Origin: Duganella dendranthematis
Lineage (GTDB): Bacteria > Pseudomonadota > Gammaproteobacteria > Burkholderiales > Burkholderiaceae_D
Direction: 5' to 3'
Assembly: GCF_012849375.1 (NCBI RefSeq)
Contig: NZ_CP051684.1
Location: 3,100,001 to 3,164,000, forward strand
DNA length: 64,000 nt
Shown: in pieces, positions 42,271-50,498 of the stretch
How positions within the stretch are numbered: the first letter of the stretch is position 1
How the letters are laid out: each line of letters starts with the position of its first letter
Program-made: the position numbers and the translations under genes
Notes under the pieces: generated by a model
Told to the model about the DNA's origin: nothing
Seen by the model: only the letters and a program-made list of their open reading frames with translations
The model's database searches: none

Positions 42271-45204
42271 TTAGAACTTGTAGCGCGCGCCGACCATGTA
42301 ACGTGGGCCGGCTTGCGTCACCGATTCCAGCTGGTTCTGGGTACGGCTATGCACGCGCTGGATCGAGTTGCCGACGTTGATGCCCTCGATCTGGAAGCTC
42401 AGCTTGTCGTTGTAGTTGTAGCCCAGGCTGATGTCGACCTGACCGTACGCTTCCACATACTGCGGGTTAGGACCGGAGCCGTCGAAGGTCGACGACAGGA
42501 ACTCGCCACGCCAGTTGTAGGCCACGCGCGCGGTGAACTTTTTGTCCTCATAGATACCGACCACGTTCGACGAGTTCGACAAGCCGACCAGCGCAAACTG
42601 CTCGCCCACCTTGTTGTTGTCGTAGCGCAGGCCCGAATGCACATAGGTGTAGTTGGTCGACACGCCGAAGCCGCTGTCGCCGAACATGTGCTGCAAGTTC
42701 AGCTCGACGCCGCTGAGGCTGGCCTTCTTCTGGTTGGAGAAGGAGGTGATGCGGAAGTTGGCAACCGGATCGCTAGGCTGGCCGACGATGGTGCCGTTGA
42801 CGTTGCCGTTCACGCCCGGCGCGGTGACGCCCGGCGCGGTCGGGTGGTTGGTGAAGATGTAGTTGCGGATGCAGGTGGTATCCGACGCCAGGCACTTGCC
42901 GGCCGACAGCGCCTCGTTCCACAACGCACCGCCCACCGGCGTGTGCAGGTTGAACGGGGTGGCGTCGATCTGCGATTGGCCGGCGTAGTTTTCCAGGTCT
43001 TTCTTGAAGTAGCCGACCGAGAAGAAGTTCTGCTTGCCGTAGTACCACTCGTAAGACAGGTCCAGATTCTTGGACTTGACCGGTTTCAGCGCCGGGTTGC
43101 CTTGCGAGCCGGTGCCGCCGTCGGTCCGTACCAGCGAGTTCAGCGTCTGGCCGCCCTGGATCTGGTCGTAGCGTGGACGGCCGATGGTTTCGCCGGCGCT
43201 GAAGCGCAGTTTCTGGGTTGGCGTCAGCTCGATGTCGGAGTCGAAGCTCGGCAGCACGTTGTGGTAGGAACCGCCCAGCGTGGTGAAGGTCGGGGCGCCG
43301 AAGGTGATCGGGAACTCGTTCTGCGAGACCCAGCTGATGGCGGTCGCGGCCGGTACCAGCGCGGTCGAGATGACATCGGTCTTCTCGTAGCGCACGCCGA
43401 TGGCGGTGCGGATCGGGAACTTGGTATCCCAGTCGGTATTGAACTGGACGAAGGCCGACTTGGATTTTTCCTGCGTGCGGGCGTCGTTGTCGAAGGTGCT
43501 CTTCGGCATGTACAGCGCCGGCAGGCCGGACGCGGTAGCGGCGATCTGGCGCACCTGGGCGAAGTTAAAGGTGTAGAACTGGTTGAACAGGTTCGGGTTG
43601 GCGCTGCCGTTGATCTGGTCGAAGTACTGGCCGATCGAGTTCGGGTGCCAGACGCTGCTTGGGTAGTCGGCCGGGCTGGTGGCGCCGCCCCAGGTGTCGC
43701 GCTGCTGGTTGGAGAAGGCCGAACGATTCTCGACCTTGTTGAAGCTGCCGCCGAATTTCAGCTCGGACGCTTCCAGCACTTTCCATGCACCCTTGACCTG
43801 GGTCTGGTCGACTTCACCCTTCATGTACGAGTTGGTGAACACCGAGCCGGTGACTTGCTGGCCGGCCTTGACGAAGTCGGCGCCCTGGATGCTCAGCACC
43901 GGGAAGTCCTTGCTGAAGTCGACCGTGGTGGTGCCGCGGCTGAAGCTGGCGGTACCCAGCGTGTTGCTGGAACCGAACGGGCTGTCGGCGCCGGACTCGG
44001 CGGTCGAATGGTGGGTATCCAGCTCGAAGCGCAGGGTGTTGGTGGCTTTCCAGACGGCGTTGAAGCCCAGCGATTTGTTCTGCGTCTTGGTGGCGAAGTC
44101 GGCGGCGCCCATGGCGATGTCGCTGCCGGAGACGAACTCGGTCCAGCTGGTTGGGCTGGTCGGCGAACCCTTGGTCCACGAGCTGGCCGACGGGCCGAAG
44201 TTGAACCAGGCCGAGATGTCGTTGCGCTTGGTCTGGATCTTGTTTTCCGAGTAGGTGTAGTCCAGCGTGGTGACCAGCGAATCGACCGGCTTGTACTGCA
44301 AGGTCAGCTGGGCGTTGGTGCGCTGGCGTTTGACGCCGTTGAAGTTGTAGTTCAGGTTTTGCGGCAGCGAGTACAGGTCGGTCGCGCCAGGGGCGTTGGT
44401 GACCTGGTTGCCGGCGCCGATCAGCGGGCCGGTGTTGCCGGCGTACGGGCCTTTCCAGCCGTTGGAGACGGCGGCGGTGTTATAGCCCAGGTTGCGTTCC
44501 TGGTAGCTGCCGGTCAGCGCCACGCCAATCGTGTTGTTGGCGAAGGTATTGGAGTACAGGCCCGAGACTTCCGGCGTCAGCGAGCGGCTGGCTTGCACGT
44601 CGGACGGCAGGTTGTCGTTGGAAGTGTCGTACACCGCCTTGGCGCCGATGCTGGCGTGCATGCCAGGACGGTCGAACGGCTTGGCGGTCATGACGTTGAC
44701 GGTGGCGCCGATGCCGCCGGTGGCGTTTTCCGCGCGGCTGGTCTTGTAGACCTGGATCTGCGAGATGGCTTCCGACGCCAGGTTGGCGAAGTCGAAGGCG
44801 CGGCCGTTCAGGTCGCCCAGGTTGGAGGTCGGCATCTGGCGGCCGTTCAGCAGCACCAGATTGAAGTCGGGACCGACACCGCGCACGGTGATCTTCGAGC
44901 CTTCGCCGATCGAGCGGTCGATCGAGACGCCGGAGATGCGTTGCAGCGACTCGGCCAGGTTCGTGTCCGGGAACTTGCCGATGTCTTCGGCGACGATGCC
45001 GTCGACGATACCGTCGGAATTGCGTTTCAGGTTCATCGACGAAATCAGTGACTGGCGCAGGCCGGTCACGACGACGCTCTGAACATCCGTTGCTTCCGCC
45101 GCTTTGACCGGGGCGTCTTGCGCCATGGCTGGCACGGCAGCGGCCGCGCATGCGCTGGCTACTGCCAGGCTCATCAATGTTTGTCGTGCCTTCGGATAAT
45201 GCAT
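42271..45204 (-). CDS. Large TonB-dependent receptor (SusC-like/XAC-type)
   Basis: A 977-residue receptor with signal peptide (AAAVPAMAQ), TonB box region (VQSVVVTGLRQSL), a plug with IVDGIVAEDIGKFPDTNLAE, LQRISGVSIDR and GSKITVRGVGPDFNLVLLNG, and a barrel ending ARYKF. The DIGKFPDTNLAESLQRI signature marks the subgroup of carbohydrate-associated receptors found with halogenase/SapC genes in Xanthomonas- and Caulobacter-type bacteria. ATG 45204 has AGGAG 6 bases upstream. A LacI-type operator lies about 60 bases upstream of the start. Confidence 0.95.
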   Translation of the reverse strand: MHYPKARQTLMSLAVASACAAAAVPAMAQDAPVKAAEATDVQSVVVTGLRQSLISSMNLKRNSDGIVDGIVAEDIGKFPDTNLAESLQRISGVSIDRSIGEGSKITVRGVGPDFNLVLLNGRQMPTSNLGDLNGRAFDFANLASEAISQIQVYKTSRAENATGGIGATVNVMTAKPFDRPGMHASIGAKAVYDTSNDNLPSDVQASRSLTPEVSGLYSNTFANNTIGVALTGSYQERNLGYNTAAVSNGWKGPYAGNTGPLIGAGNQVTNAPGATDLYSLPQNLNYNFNGVKRQRTNAQLTLQYKPVDSLVTTLDYTYSENKIQTKRNDISAWFNFGPSASSWTKGSPTSPTSWTEFVSGSDIAMGAADFATKTQNKSLGFNAVWKATNTLRFELDTHHSTAESGADSPFGSSNTLGTASFSRGTTTVDFSKDFPVLSIQGADFVKAGQQVTGSVFTNSYMKGEVDQTQVKGAWKVLEASELKFGGSFNKVENRSAFSNQQRDTWGGATSPADYPSSVWHPNSIGQYFDQINGSANPNLFNQFYTFNFAQVRQIAATASGLPALYMPKSTFDNDARTQEKSKSAFVQFNTDWDTKFPIRTAIGVRYEKTDVISTALVPAATAISWVSQNEFPITFGAPTFTTLGGSYHNVLPSFDSDIELTPTQKLRFSAGETIGRPRYDQIQGGQTLNSLVRTDGGTGSQGNPALKPVKSKNLDLSYEWYYGKQNFFSVGYFKKDLENYAGQSQIDATPFNLHTPVGGALWNEALSAGKCLASDTTCIRNYIFTNHPTAPGVTAPGVNGNVNGTIVGQPSDPVANFRITSFSNQKKASLSGVELNLQHMFGDSGFGVSTNYTYVHSGLRYDNNKVGEQFALVGLSNSSNVVGIYEDKKFTARVAYNWRGEFLSSTFDGSGPNPQYVEAYGQVDISLGYNYNDKLSFQIEGINVGNSIQRVHSRTQNQLESVTQAGPRYMVGARYKF

Positions 45205-45265
45205 GTCATCTCCTGTGTTTTCTGTGTTTTTATCAACCGCCTGCCTGCTACTTTTTACCGTGTTC

Positions 45266-45281
45266 TTGGAAACCTTTCCAA
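45266..45281. promoter_or_regulatory. LacI-type operator in the TonB receptor promoter region
   Basis: TTGGAAACCTTTCCAA: two perfectly complementary 7-base arms around CC, in the form typical of LacI-family sites (GGAAA..TTTCC). About 60 bases upstream of the receptor start, pairing with a similar site near the deacetylase. Confidence 0.7.
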
Positions 45282-45390
45282 CTAACATGGCGAATATAGC
45301 ATTGATCGAAATTCAAAGTCAATTTGGCATGCCTTAAAATTGTGCACCCGTTTTGGTTGACATAGGAAGATAAGGCGTGCAACATGATCT

Positions 45391-45402
45391 GGGAACGTTT
45401 CC
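45391..45402. promoter_or_regulatory. LacI-type operator upstream of the deacetylase
   Basis: GGGAACGTTTCC, a one-mismatch palindrome with the central CG characteristic of LacI-family operators, 18 bases before ATG 45420. About 110 bases (about ten helical turns) separate it from the other operator, allowing cooperative or looping repression. Confidence 0.7.
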
Positions 45403-45419
45403 AAAAAGAGACACTTTTG

Positions 45420-46235
45420 ATGAAAATAACGACTTTGCAGGTGCTGGCGGCAGCGTGGATGAGTGTCTTGACGGGCGTTGTTGCGGCGCAAAATGGAGTA
45501 CCTTTCCAATGGCCGCACGGTGCCCAGGCGGCGGTCAGCTTAGCGTATGACGACGCCCTCGATTCGCAGCTGGATATCGCCATTCCGGCGTTGGACCGCG
45601 CCGGGCTGAAGGGCAGTTTTTATCTGCAGCTGTCCAATCCGGCGGTGGACAAACGGATGGCGGAATGGCGCACGGCGGCCCGCAATGGTCACGAGCTGGG
45701 CAATCACAGCCTGTTCCACCAATGCTCGCGGCGCGCGCCGGGCCACGACTGGGTGCAGCCGCAGCGCGACCTCGACACCACCAGCGTGGCGCAGATGCAG
45801 GATCAGGTCATGCTGGGCAATACCATGCTGTATGCGATCGACAGCAAGCGCGAACGCACTTACACCGTGCCGTGCGGCGATACGCTGGCGGCCGGCGCCG
45901 ATTACCTGAAAACGGTGGCGCCGGCGTTTGTCGCCATCAAGGTGGGAGGCGAGGCGGTGACGCCGTCGATGGCCACGCTGAATCCGTCGGCGGTGGGCGT
46001 GTATGCGCCGGAAGGCCTGAGCGGCCAGCAGCTGATTGCGATTGTGCAGCAAGCGGCGGCGAAGGGAACCATGGTCAATTTCACCTTTCACGGCGTCGGT
46101 GGCGACTATCTGACGACGAGTGCCGCTGCGCACGAGGAACTGGTACAGTACCTTGCGGCCAACCGGCAGCGCTACTGGACCGATACTTTCCTGAACATCA
46201 TGACTTATGTGAAGACTCAACGTGGCGACCATTAA
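45420..46235 (+). CDS. Exported polysaccharide deacetylase (NodB/CE4-like)
   Basis: A 271-residue protein with signal peptide (LAAAWMSVLTGVVAA). The NodB fold motifs are LAYDDALDSQLD (the Asp pair) and ELGNHSLFHQC (His-x3-His zinc site); GSFYLQL and NFTFHGVGGDYL follow. Expected to remove acetyl groups from a polysaccharide outside the cytoplasm. ATG 45420 is preferred; an ATG at 45384 would translate across the operator. The last 14 bases overlap the LacI gene, so the regulator is cotranscribed with it. Confidence 0.88.
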   Translation: MKITTLQVLAAAWMSVLTGVVAAQNGVPFQWPHGAQAAVSLAYDDALDSQLDIAIPALDRAGLKGSFYLQLSNPAVDKRMAEWRTAARNGHELGNHSLFHQCSRRAPGHDWVQPQRDLDTTSVAQMQDQVMLGNTMLYAIDSKRERTYTVPCGDTLAAGADYLKTVAPAFVAIKVGGEAVTPSMATLNPSAVGVYAPEGLSGQQLIAIVQQAAAKGTMVNFTFHGVGGDYLTTSAAAHEELVQYLAANRQRYWTDTFLNIMTYVKTQRGDH

Positions 46236-47235
46236 AGACGTAGCCCGCCTGGCGGGTGTAGGGCTGGGCACGGCATCGCGGGTGGTGAGCGGCAAGGGTT
46301 CGGTGTCGCCGGCCACCTTGGTCAAGGTGCGGGCCGCCATCGACCAGCTGGGCTTCCGGCCGTCGCATGCGGCGCGCACGCTGTTGTCCGGCAATAGCAA
46401 GATGGTCGGCGTGTACATTCCGGTGCTGAGCGGGACGTTTTACACGCCTATCCTGCAAATCATCGACAACGAATTGCGCGCGGCCGGCTTGCACATGGTG
46501 GTGGCGTTCGGCGCCGGGCTGGGCGGTGCGCGCCAGCAGGCCATCGAAGGGCTGGCGTTTCTGGTCGAGCGTGGTTGCGATGGGCTGATCCTGATGACCA
46601 ACGTGTTGCAGGAGGAAGACCTGAGCGTGCTGGGTCCCCGTCCCAAGCCGATGGTGGTGCTGAATCATTATTTCGACAGCATCTCCGGGCAGTGCTTCAC
46701 CGTCGATCACAAGCTGGGCGGCAAGATCGCGGCGCGGACCTTGCTCGATCATGGTCACCGCGAGATCGCGCTGGTGTCCGGTCCGGCCAGCTTGCCGGAT
46801 AACGTGGCGCGGGTCGAGGCGTTCAAGGTCGAGTTGACGGCGGCCGGCATCGACACGGCTGCCATGTGGGCGGTGGAGAAAGACTTCTCGCCGGCAGGCG
46901 GCTGGTCGGCGGCGAAAGAGTTGGTGGAGTCGGGGCGACGCTGCACCGCGATGTTTTGCGCCAACGACGAGATGGCGGCGGGTGCGCTGTCGTACTTCCA
47001 GGAAGCAGGCATTCGCGTGCCGCACGAGATTTCCGTCATCGGCTACGACGACACGCCCAGCGCTGAGTTCTCCGCACCGCGTCTGAGCACGGTGCACATG
47101 CCGTGGCGCGAGATGACGCAGAACGGCGTCAGCGACCTGCTGAACCGCTGCTACGACCTGCAACGCCCCGTCACCCGCAACTACCCCGTCACAATGACGC
47201 TGCGGGCGTCGCTGGCAAGGGCTGGCCAGGCTTGA
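46222..47235 (+). CDS. LacI-family transcriptional regulator
   Basis: A 337-residue repressor from a GTG start. The N-terminal HTH reads TIKDVARLAGVGLGTASRVV with the hinge HAARTLLSGNSKMVGVYIP, followed by a periplasmic-binding-like sugar domain (GCDGLILMTN, FCANDEMAAGALSYFQEAGI, GYDDTPSAEFSAPRLSTVHM). It is cotranscribed with the deacetylase. Because two LacI-type palindromes lie in the deacetylase/TonB-receptor intergenic region, it likely controls both directions and itself. Effector probably a saccharide; not identifiable here. Confidence 0.93.
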   Translation: MATIKDVARLAGVGLGTASRVVSGKGSVSPATLVKVRAAIDQLGFRPSHAARTLLSGNSKMVGVYIPVLSGTFYTPILQIIDNELRAAGLHMVVAFGAGLGGARQQAIEGLAFLVERGCDGLILMTNVLQEEDLSVLGPRPKPMVVLNHYFDSISGQCFTVDHKLGGKIAARTLLDHGHREIALVSGPASLPDNVARVEAFKVELTAAGIDTAAMWAVEKDFSPAGGWSAAKELVESGRRCTAMFCANDEMAAGALSYFQEAGIRVPHEISVIGYDDTPSAEFSAPRLSTVHMPWREMTQNGVSDLLNRCYDLQRPVTRNYPVTMTLRASLARAGQA

Positions 47236-47485
47236 GCCGTGCGATTTTCTTGTCGTAGCTGGCCTGTAGATTGAGCCAGGATTGCACGTCGCCGCCAAAA
47301 TGCTGCGTAACCCGCAATGCAATTTCTGCGGTGACGTCGCGTTTTTCGTTGATGATGTCGGCGATGAGTGACGGTGGCAAGTCGAGCGCCTTGGCCAGCG
47401 CTGCCGGCTTCATCTTCAACGGCACAAGAAAGTCTTCCCGCAGTATTTCGCCGGGGTGAACGGGACGCATTTTGTTTTCGAGCAT
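47189..47485 (-). CDS. higA: Solo HigA-family antitoxin (toxin partner deleted)
   Basis: A 98-residue HTH_3/XRE antitoxin (MRPVHPGEILREDFLVPLKM, LAKALDLPPSLIADIINEKR, ALRVTQHFGGDVQSWLNLQ). ATG 47485 has GGAGG 6 bases before it. No toxin gene is beside it: only the first six codons of a higB-like frame remain (47503-47520). It is roughly 55-60% identical to the paired HigA at 47.6 kb by eye, with a longer Pro-rich tail. It overlaps the end of the convergent lacI gene. It could still bind DNA or neutralise the neighbouring toxin. Confidence 0.85.
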   Translation of the reverse strand: MLENKMRPVHPGEILREDFLVPLKMKPAALAKALDLPPSLIADIINEKRDVTAEIALRVTQHFGGDVQSWLNLQASYDKKIARLKPGQPLPATPAASL

Positions 47486-47502
47486 GCTGACCTCCGCGTT
47501 TG

Positions 47503-47520
47503 AAAGGACTGTATCGGCAT
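47503..47520 (-). pseudogene. Remnant of a higB start (six codons)
   Basis: ATGCCGATACAGTCCTTT is identical to the first six codons of the intact higB at 48.2 kb, but continues directly into the ribosome site of the solo higA. It marks a deletion of the toxin gene in this copy. Confidence 0.6.
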
Positions 47521-47641
47521 TGTCGACCATCGCTGGCGGCGGGGAATACCGCCAGCGTATCGTGCGTGCCTCAGTCAGCTACTGAGGAACACAAGGGTGA
47601 TGGTCTTACTTGATGGCGTCCGCCAGGCCGGGGAGCGAATT
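47503..47641 (-). repeat. Direct repeat A (about 140 bp): S9 peptidase tail, hairpins and higB start
   Basis: Nearly identical to 48186-48325; I count about half a dozen differences including two single-base indels. It carries a copy of the last codons of the S9 peptidase gene (ending GLADAIK, stop), the two downstream hairpins and six higB codons. It sits between the two higA genes. Confidence 0.9.
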
Positions 47642-47906
47642 AGATGCCGTGGTTGCCTTGGGCGATCTTGTCGTCGTAGTTTTGCTGAAGGCGCAGCCAA
47701 AAATCCACGTGTCCGCCAAAATGCTGCACGATATGCGTAGCAATTTCGGTGGACACGCTGCGTTTCTCGCCAAGCACTTCGGCGACTACGGCAACCGGCA
47801 AGTCGAGCATATTGGCAAACGCTACAGGCTTCATCTTTAACGGCACCATGAAATCCTCGCGCAGGATTTCGCCTGGATGAATCGGGCGCATTTTATCTTC
47901 AAGCAT
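47640..47906 (-). CDS. higA: HigA antitoxin of the intact higBA pair
   Basis: An 88-residue XRE-type antitoxin (MRPIHPGEILREDFMVPLKM, FANMLDLPVAVVAEVLGEKR, ATHIVQHFGGHVDFWLRLQ). AAGGAGG lies 5 bases before the start. It follows the toxin by 12 bases, the inverted toxin-first order usual for higBA, and should repress the operon with HigB bound. Its stop codon lies at the very edge of direct repeat A, so its last residues may have been altered by the rearrangement. Confidence 0.92.
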   Translation of the reverse strand: MLEDKMRPIHPGEILREDFMVPLKMKPVAFANMLDLPVAVVAEVLGEKRSVSTEIATHIVQHFGGHVDFWLRLQQNYDDKIAQGNHGI

Positions 47907-47918
47907 GCTTACCTCCTT

Positions 47919-48203
47919 CTAGCTGTGATAATCCACCAACTCGACTTCAGACGGTCCAGCGGCGGTCCACACGAAGCAAATCCTGTAGCGCTTATTGATG
48001 CGGATACTATGTTGTCCTTGGCGTGTACCGGCCAGCGCTTCGAGGCGATTTCCCGTTGGAACTCTTAAGTCATCAAGGTCGTTCGCAATATTCAGTTGCC
48101 GCAGCTTTCGTTCAAGCGCGGACCGAAACTGAGCGAACCTCGGCACAGCAAGGTTGTTAAACACTTTTTCCGTGTCTCTGCATTTAAAGGACTGTATCGG
48201 CAT
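47919..48203 (-). CDS. higB: HigB toxin (RelE/ParE-type ribosome-dependent mRNA interferase)
   Basis: A 94-residue toxin with the HigB layout: FKCRDTEKVFNN at the start, ALERKLRQLNIANDLDDLRVPTGNRLEAL, then QHSIRINKRYRICFVW and VELVDYHS at the end. The conserved Arg/Lys cluster (RINKRYRI) and the C-terminal YH are the usual catalytic and RNA-binding elements. It should cut mRNA on the ribosome when free of HigA. Its start codon lies inside direct repeat B, immediately after the S9 peptidase terminator region. Confidence 0.92.
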   Translation of the reverse strand: MPIQSFKCRDTEKVFNNLAVPRFAQFRSALERKLRQLNIANDLDDLRVPTGNRLEALAGTRQGQHSIRINKRYRICFVWTAAGPSEVELVDYHS

Positions 48204-48325
48204 TGTCGACCATCGCTGGCGGCGGGGGAATACCGCCAGCGTATCGTGCGTGCCTCAGTCAGCTACTGAGGCAGCACAAGGGTGATGGTCTTATTTGATG
48301 GCGTCCGCCAGGCCGGGGGCGAATT
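48186..48325 (-). repeat. Direct repeat B (about 140 bp), original copy at the S9 peptidase end
   Basis: The partner of 47503-47641. Here the sequence is in its functional place: the last 11 codons and stop of the S9 peptidase gene, the hairpin region, and the first codons of intact higB. Confidence 0.9.
48214..48270 (-). terminator. Two hairpins after the S9 peptidase gene
   Basis: On the minus strand, CTCAGT/ACTGAG (6 bp) is followed by CGCTGGCGG/CCGCCAGCG (perfect 9 bp, 10-base loop). There is no T-run, so this may be a rho-assisted terminator or an mRNA 3'-end stabiliser rather than a classical terminator. The higB ATG follows 11 bases later. Confidence 0.45.
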
Positions 48326-50303
48326 CGGCGCCGTGTTTGACCTGGGCCGTCGAGGCTTTGAGGGCGCCGCCGATCGGTTCGGCGCGGCCGCTCAGGCATT
48401 TGGCCAGGAAGTTTTCGGTCACGGCGTTGAAGGCGATGTTGTTGACCGGCCGCGCAAAGCCGTGGCCTTCATCCGGAAACTCGACATACGTCACCGGAAT
48501 ATTCTTGGCCGCCATCGCCGCCACAATCTGTTCCGACTCGCGCACGTTGACGCGCGGGTCGTTGGCGCCCTGGCCGATCAGCAGCGGCCGCTGGATATCG
48601 GCGGCGAAGTTGAGCGGCGAACGTTCCTTCAGCAGGGCCTTGCCGGCGTCGGTAGTCGGGTCGCCCATGCGCTTGTAGAACTGCTGCTTGCCCGCTTCCC
48701 AATATGGTGGGATGGTTTGCAGCAGCGTGAACAGGTTGGACGGGCCGACGATGTCGACCCCGCAGGCAAAGGTGGTCGGCGTGAACGTCAGTCCGGCCAG
48801 CGTGGCGTAGCCGCCATACGAGCCGCCCATGATGGCCACTTTGTCTGCGGTGGTGACGCCGTTCTTGACCGCCCAGTCCACCGCATCAATCAAGTCGTCA
48901 TGCATCTTGCGGCCCCATTGCAGGTCGCCGGCCGAGATAAATTTCTTGCCGAAGCCGGTCGAGCCGCGGTAGTTCACCGACAGTACCGCGTAGCCGCGGT
49001 TGGCCAGCCACTGGTGGTAGCCGTTATAGCCGAAGCCGTCGCGCGCCCACGGCCCGCCGTGTACTAGCAGCACCATCGGCACCGGCTTGCTGGCCTTGCC
49101 GCTGCCGTTGGCGTCCACCGATTTCGGTAAGGTCAGGTAGGACACCAGCGTCAGCCCATCGCGCGACTTGATCTCCTGCGGATGCATAGCCGCCAGCGGC
49201 GCGCCGTCCAGCTCCGGCCGGCTGACGTAGAGCTGGGTCAGCTTCTTGGCCTTGCGGTCGTACAGCCAGGTCGAGGCCGGCGCGGTGACGGGATCGACCG
49301 CCACCAGCCATTTGTCCTCGGCCTCGGTGCGCGAGGTGACGGCGAACTGGCCCTTGGTATTTTTCTTCAGGAACGCCAGGTCTTCCTTGATGCTGTTGTC
49401 GACCGGGATGTATTCCTGCTTCAGGTAGTTGACGGTGTAGGCCTGCACGCGGCCTGTGCGTTCGTCGAACAGCGGCTGGCCGATGTCGGCGCGGGTGTCT
49501 TCGGCAATTACGGTGGCCTTGCCGCTGGCGACATCCTGCGCCACCAGCGCGGCGGTGTTGCGGTTGCGCGAATCGATCCAGTACAGCGTCTTGCCGTCCG
49601 CCGTGAAGGCGCCGGGGCCGGTGGTCTGCGAATCTTCCAGGCTGACCTCGGCCAGTGGCGTGGTATCGATCTTGCCGTCGCTGATGCGGTAGTAGGTGGC
49701 GCCGCCATCGTCACGGGCTTTCTGGGCGATGCGCAGCTTGAGGTTGTCGTCGGCCACGAAGCCGCCGTAGCCGGCGTTCTGCTGCACCAGCGTCAGCTTG
49801 CCGCTGGCCAGCTCAAGGCTGTAGACATCGTGCCAGCGGGGATCGCGGTTGTTGACGCCGACCAAGATGCGGTCCTTGATCTTGCTGCTGATCTGCAGCA
49901 CTTGCACGCGGGTCTTTTCAAACGGTGTGTAGTTGGTTTGCTTGCCGCTGGCGACGTTGACGCCGTACAGCAGGAAGTTCTCGTCGCCGCCCTTGTCCTG
50001 GATGAACAGCACCACGTTGGAATCCGGCGACCAGAAGCTGTTGCGGATCGGCCGGTTTTTTTCGTCGGTCAGCGGCCTGGCGTCGGACAGTTTGTCGGCC
50101 GGCGCGACCCACACATTGAGTACGCCGTCGCGCGGCGCGATCCACGACAGCCACTTGCCGTCCGGGCTGATCTTGGCGGCGGTTTTGCTGGGGTTGCCAA
50201 AAATCTTGCCGCGTTCGATCAGCGGCACATCGGCGGCGGGAGACTGGGCATAAACTGGCAAGACACTGGCCAGGAGCAGGGCAGGCAGGGCGTAGCGGAT
50301 CAT
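48291..50303 (-). CDS. S9-family peptidase (prolyl oligopeptidase/acylaminoacyl peptidase-like), exported
   Basis: A 670-residue serine peptidase with signal peptide (LPALLLASVLPVYA), an N-terminal beta-propeller (SPDGKWLSW, FWSPDSNVVLF) and a C-terminal alpha/beta-hydrolase: oxyanion HGGPWARDG, nucleophile GGSYGGYATLAG, Asp in GANDPRVN and His in FPDEGHGF. It removes dipeptides or acyl-amino acids from peptides in the periplasm. GAGG precedes ATG 50303. Its last codons are duplicated 0.7 kb away. Confidence 0.93.
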   Translation of the reverse strand: MIRYALPALLLASVLPVYAQSPAADVPLIERGKIFGNPSKTAAKISPDGKWLSWIAPRDGVLNVWVAPADKLSDARPLTDEKNRPIRNSFWSPDSNVVLFIQDKGGDENFLLYGVNVASGKQTNYTPFEKTRVQVLQISSKIKDRILVGVNNRDPRWHDVYSLELASGKLTLVQQNAGYGGFVADDNLKLRIAQKARDDGGATYYRISDGKIDTTPLAEVSLEDSQTTGPGAFTADGKTLYWIDSRNRNTAALVAQDVASGKATVIAEDTRADIGQPLFDERTGRVQAYTVNYLKQEYIPVDNSIKEDLAFLKKNTKGQFAVTSRTEAEDKWLVAVDPVTAPASTWLYDRKAKKLTQLYVSRPELDGAPLAAMHPQEIKSRDGLTLVSYLTLPKSVDANGSGKASKPVPMVLLVHGGPWARDGFGYNGYHQWLANRGYAVLSVNYRGSTGFGKKFISAGDLQWGRKMHDDLIDAVDWAVKNGVTTADKVAIMGGSYGGYATLAGLTFTPTTFACGVDIVGPSNLFTLLQTIPPYWEAGKQQFYKRMGDPTTDAGKALLKERSPLNFAADIQRPLLIGQGANDPRVNVRESEQIVAAMAAKNIPVTYVEFPDEGHGFARPVNNIAFNAVTENFLAKCLSGRAEPIGGALKASTAQVKHGAEFAPGLADAIK

Positions 50304-50498
50304 GGATACCTCATCGTCAGTGGATGGAAGACCAAGCATAGCAATTTAACACGCCCGCGCCACAGCGGGGCGACAGCCTGCAGCCTGCTGCGATGAATGG
50401 TCTAATAGCTGGAATGAGTGGTCCATCGCTAACCAAGCGGGAGGGGCCGCTCAATTCAAAGCTGCCTACACTGGCTGCAGAAGGAGACTGATCCACCC

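Noticed and set aside
42313..45051. 912-codon plus-strand frame opposite the large TonB receptor
   Set aside because: Antisense shadow; the receptor has a signal peptide, plug motifs and a terminal barrel signature.
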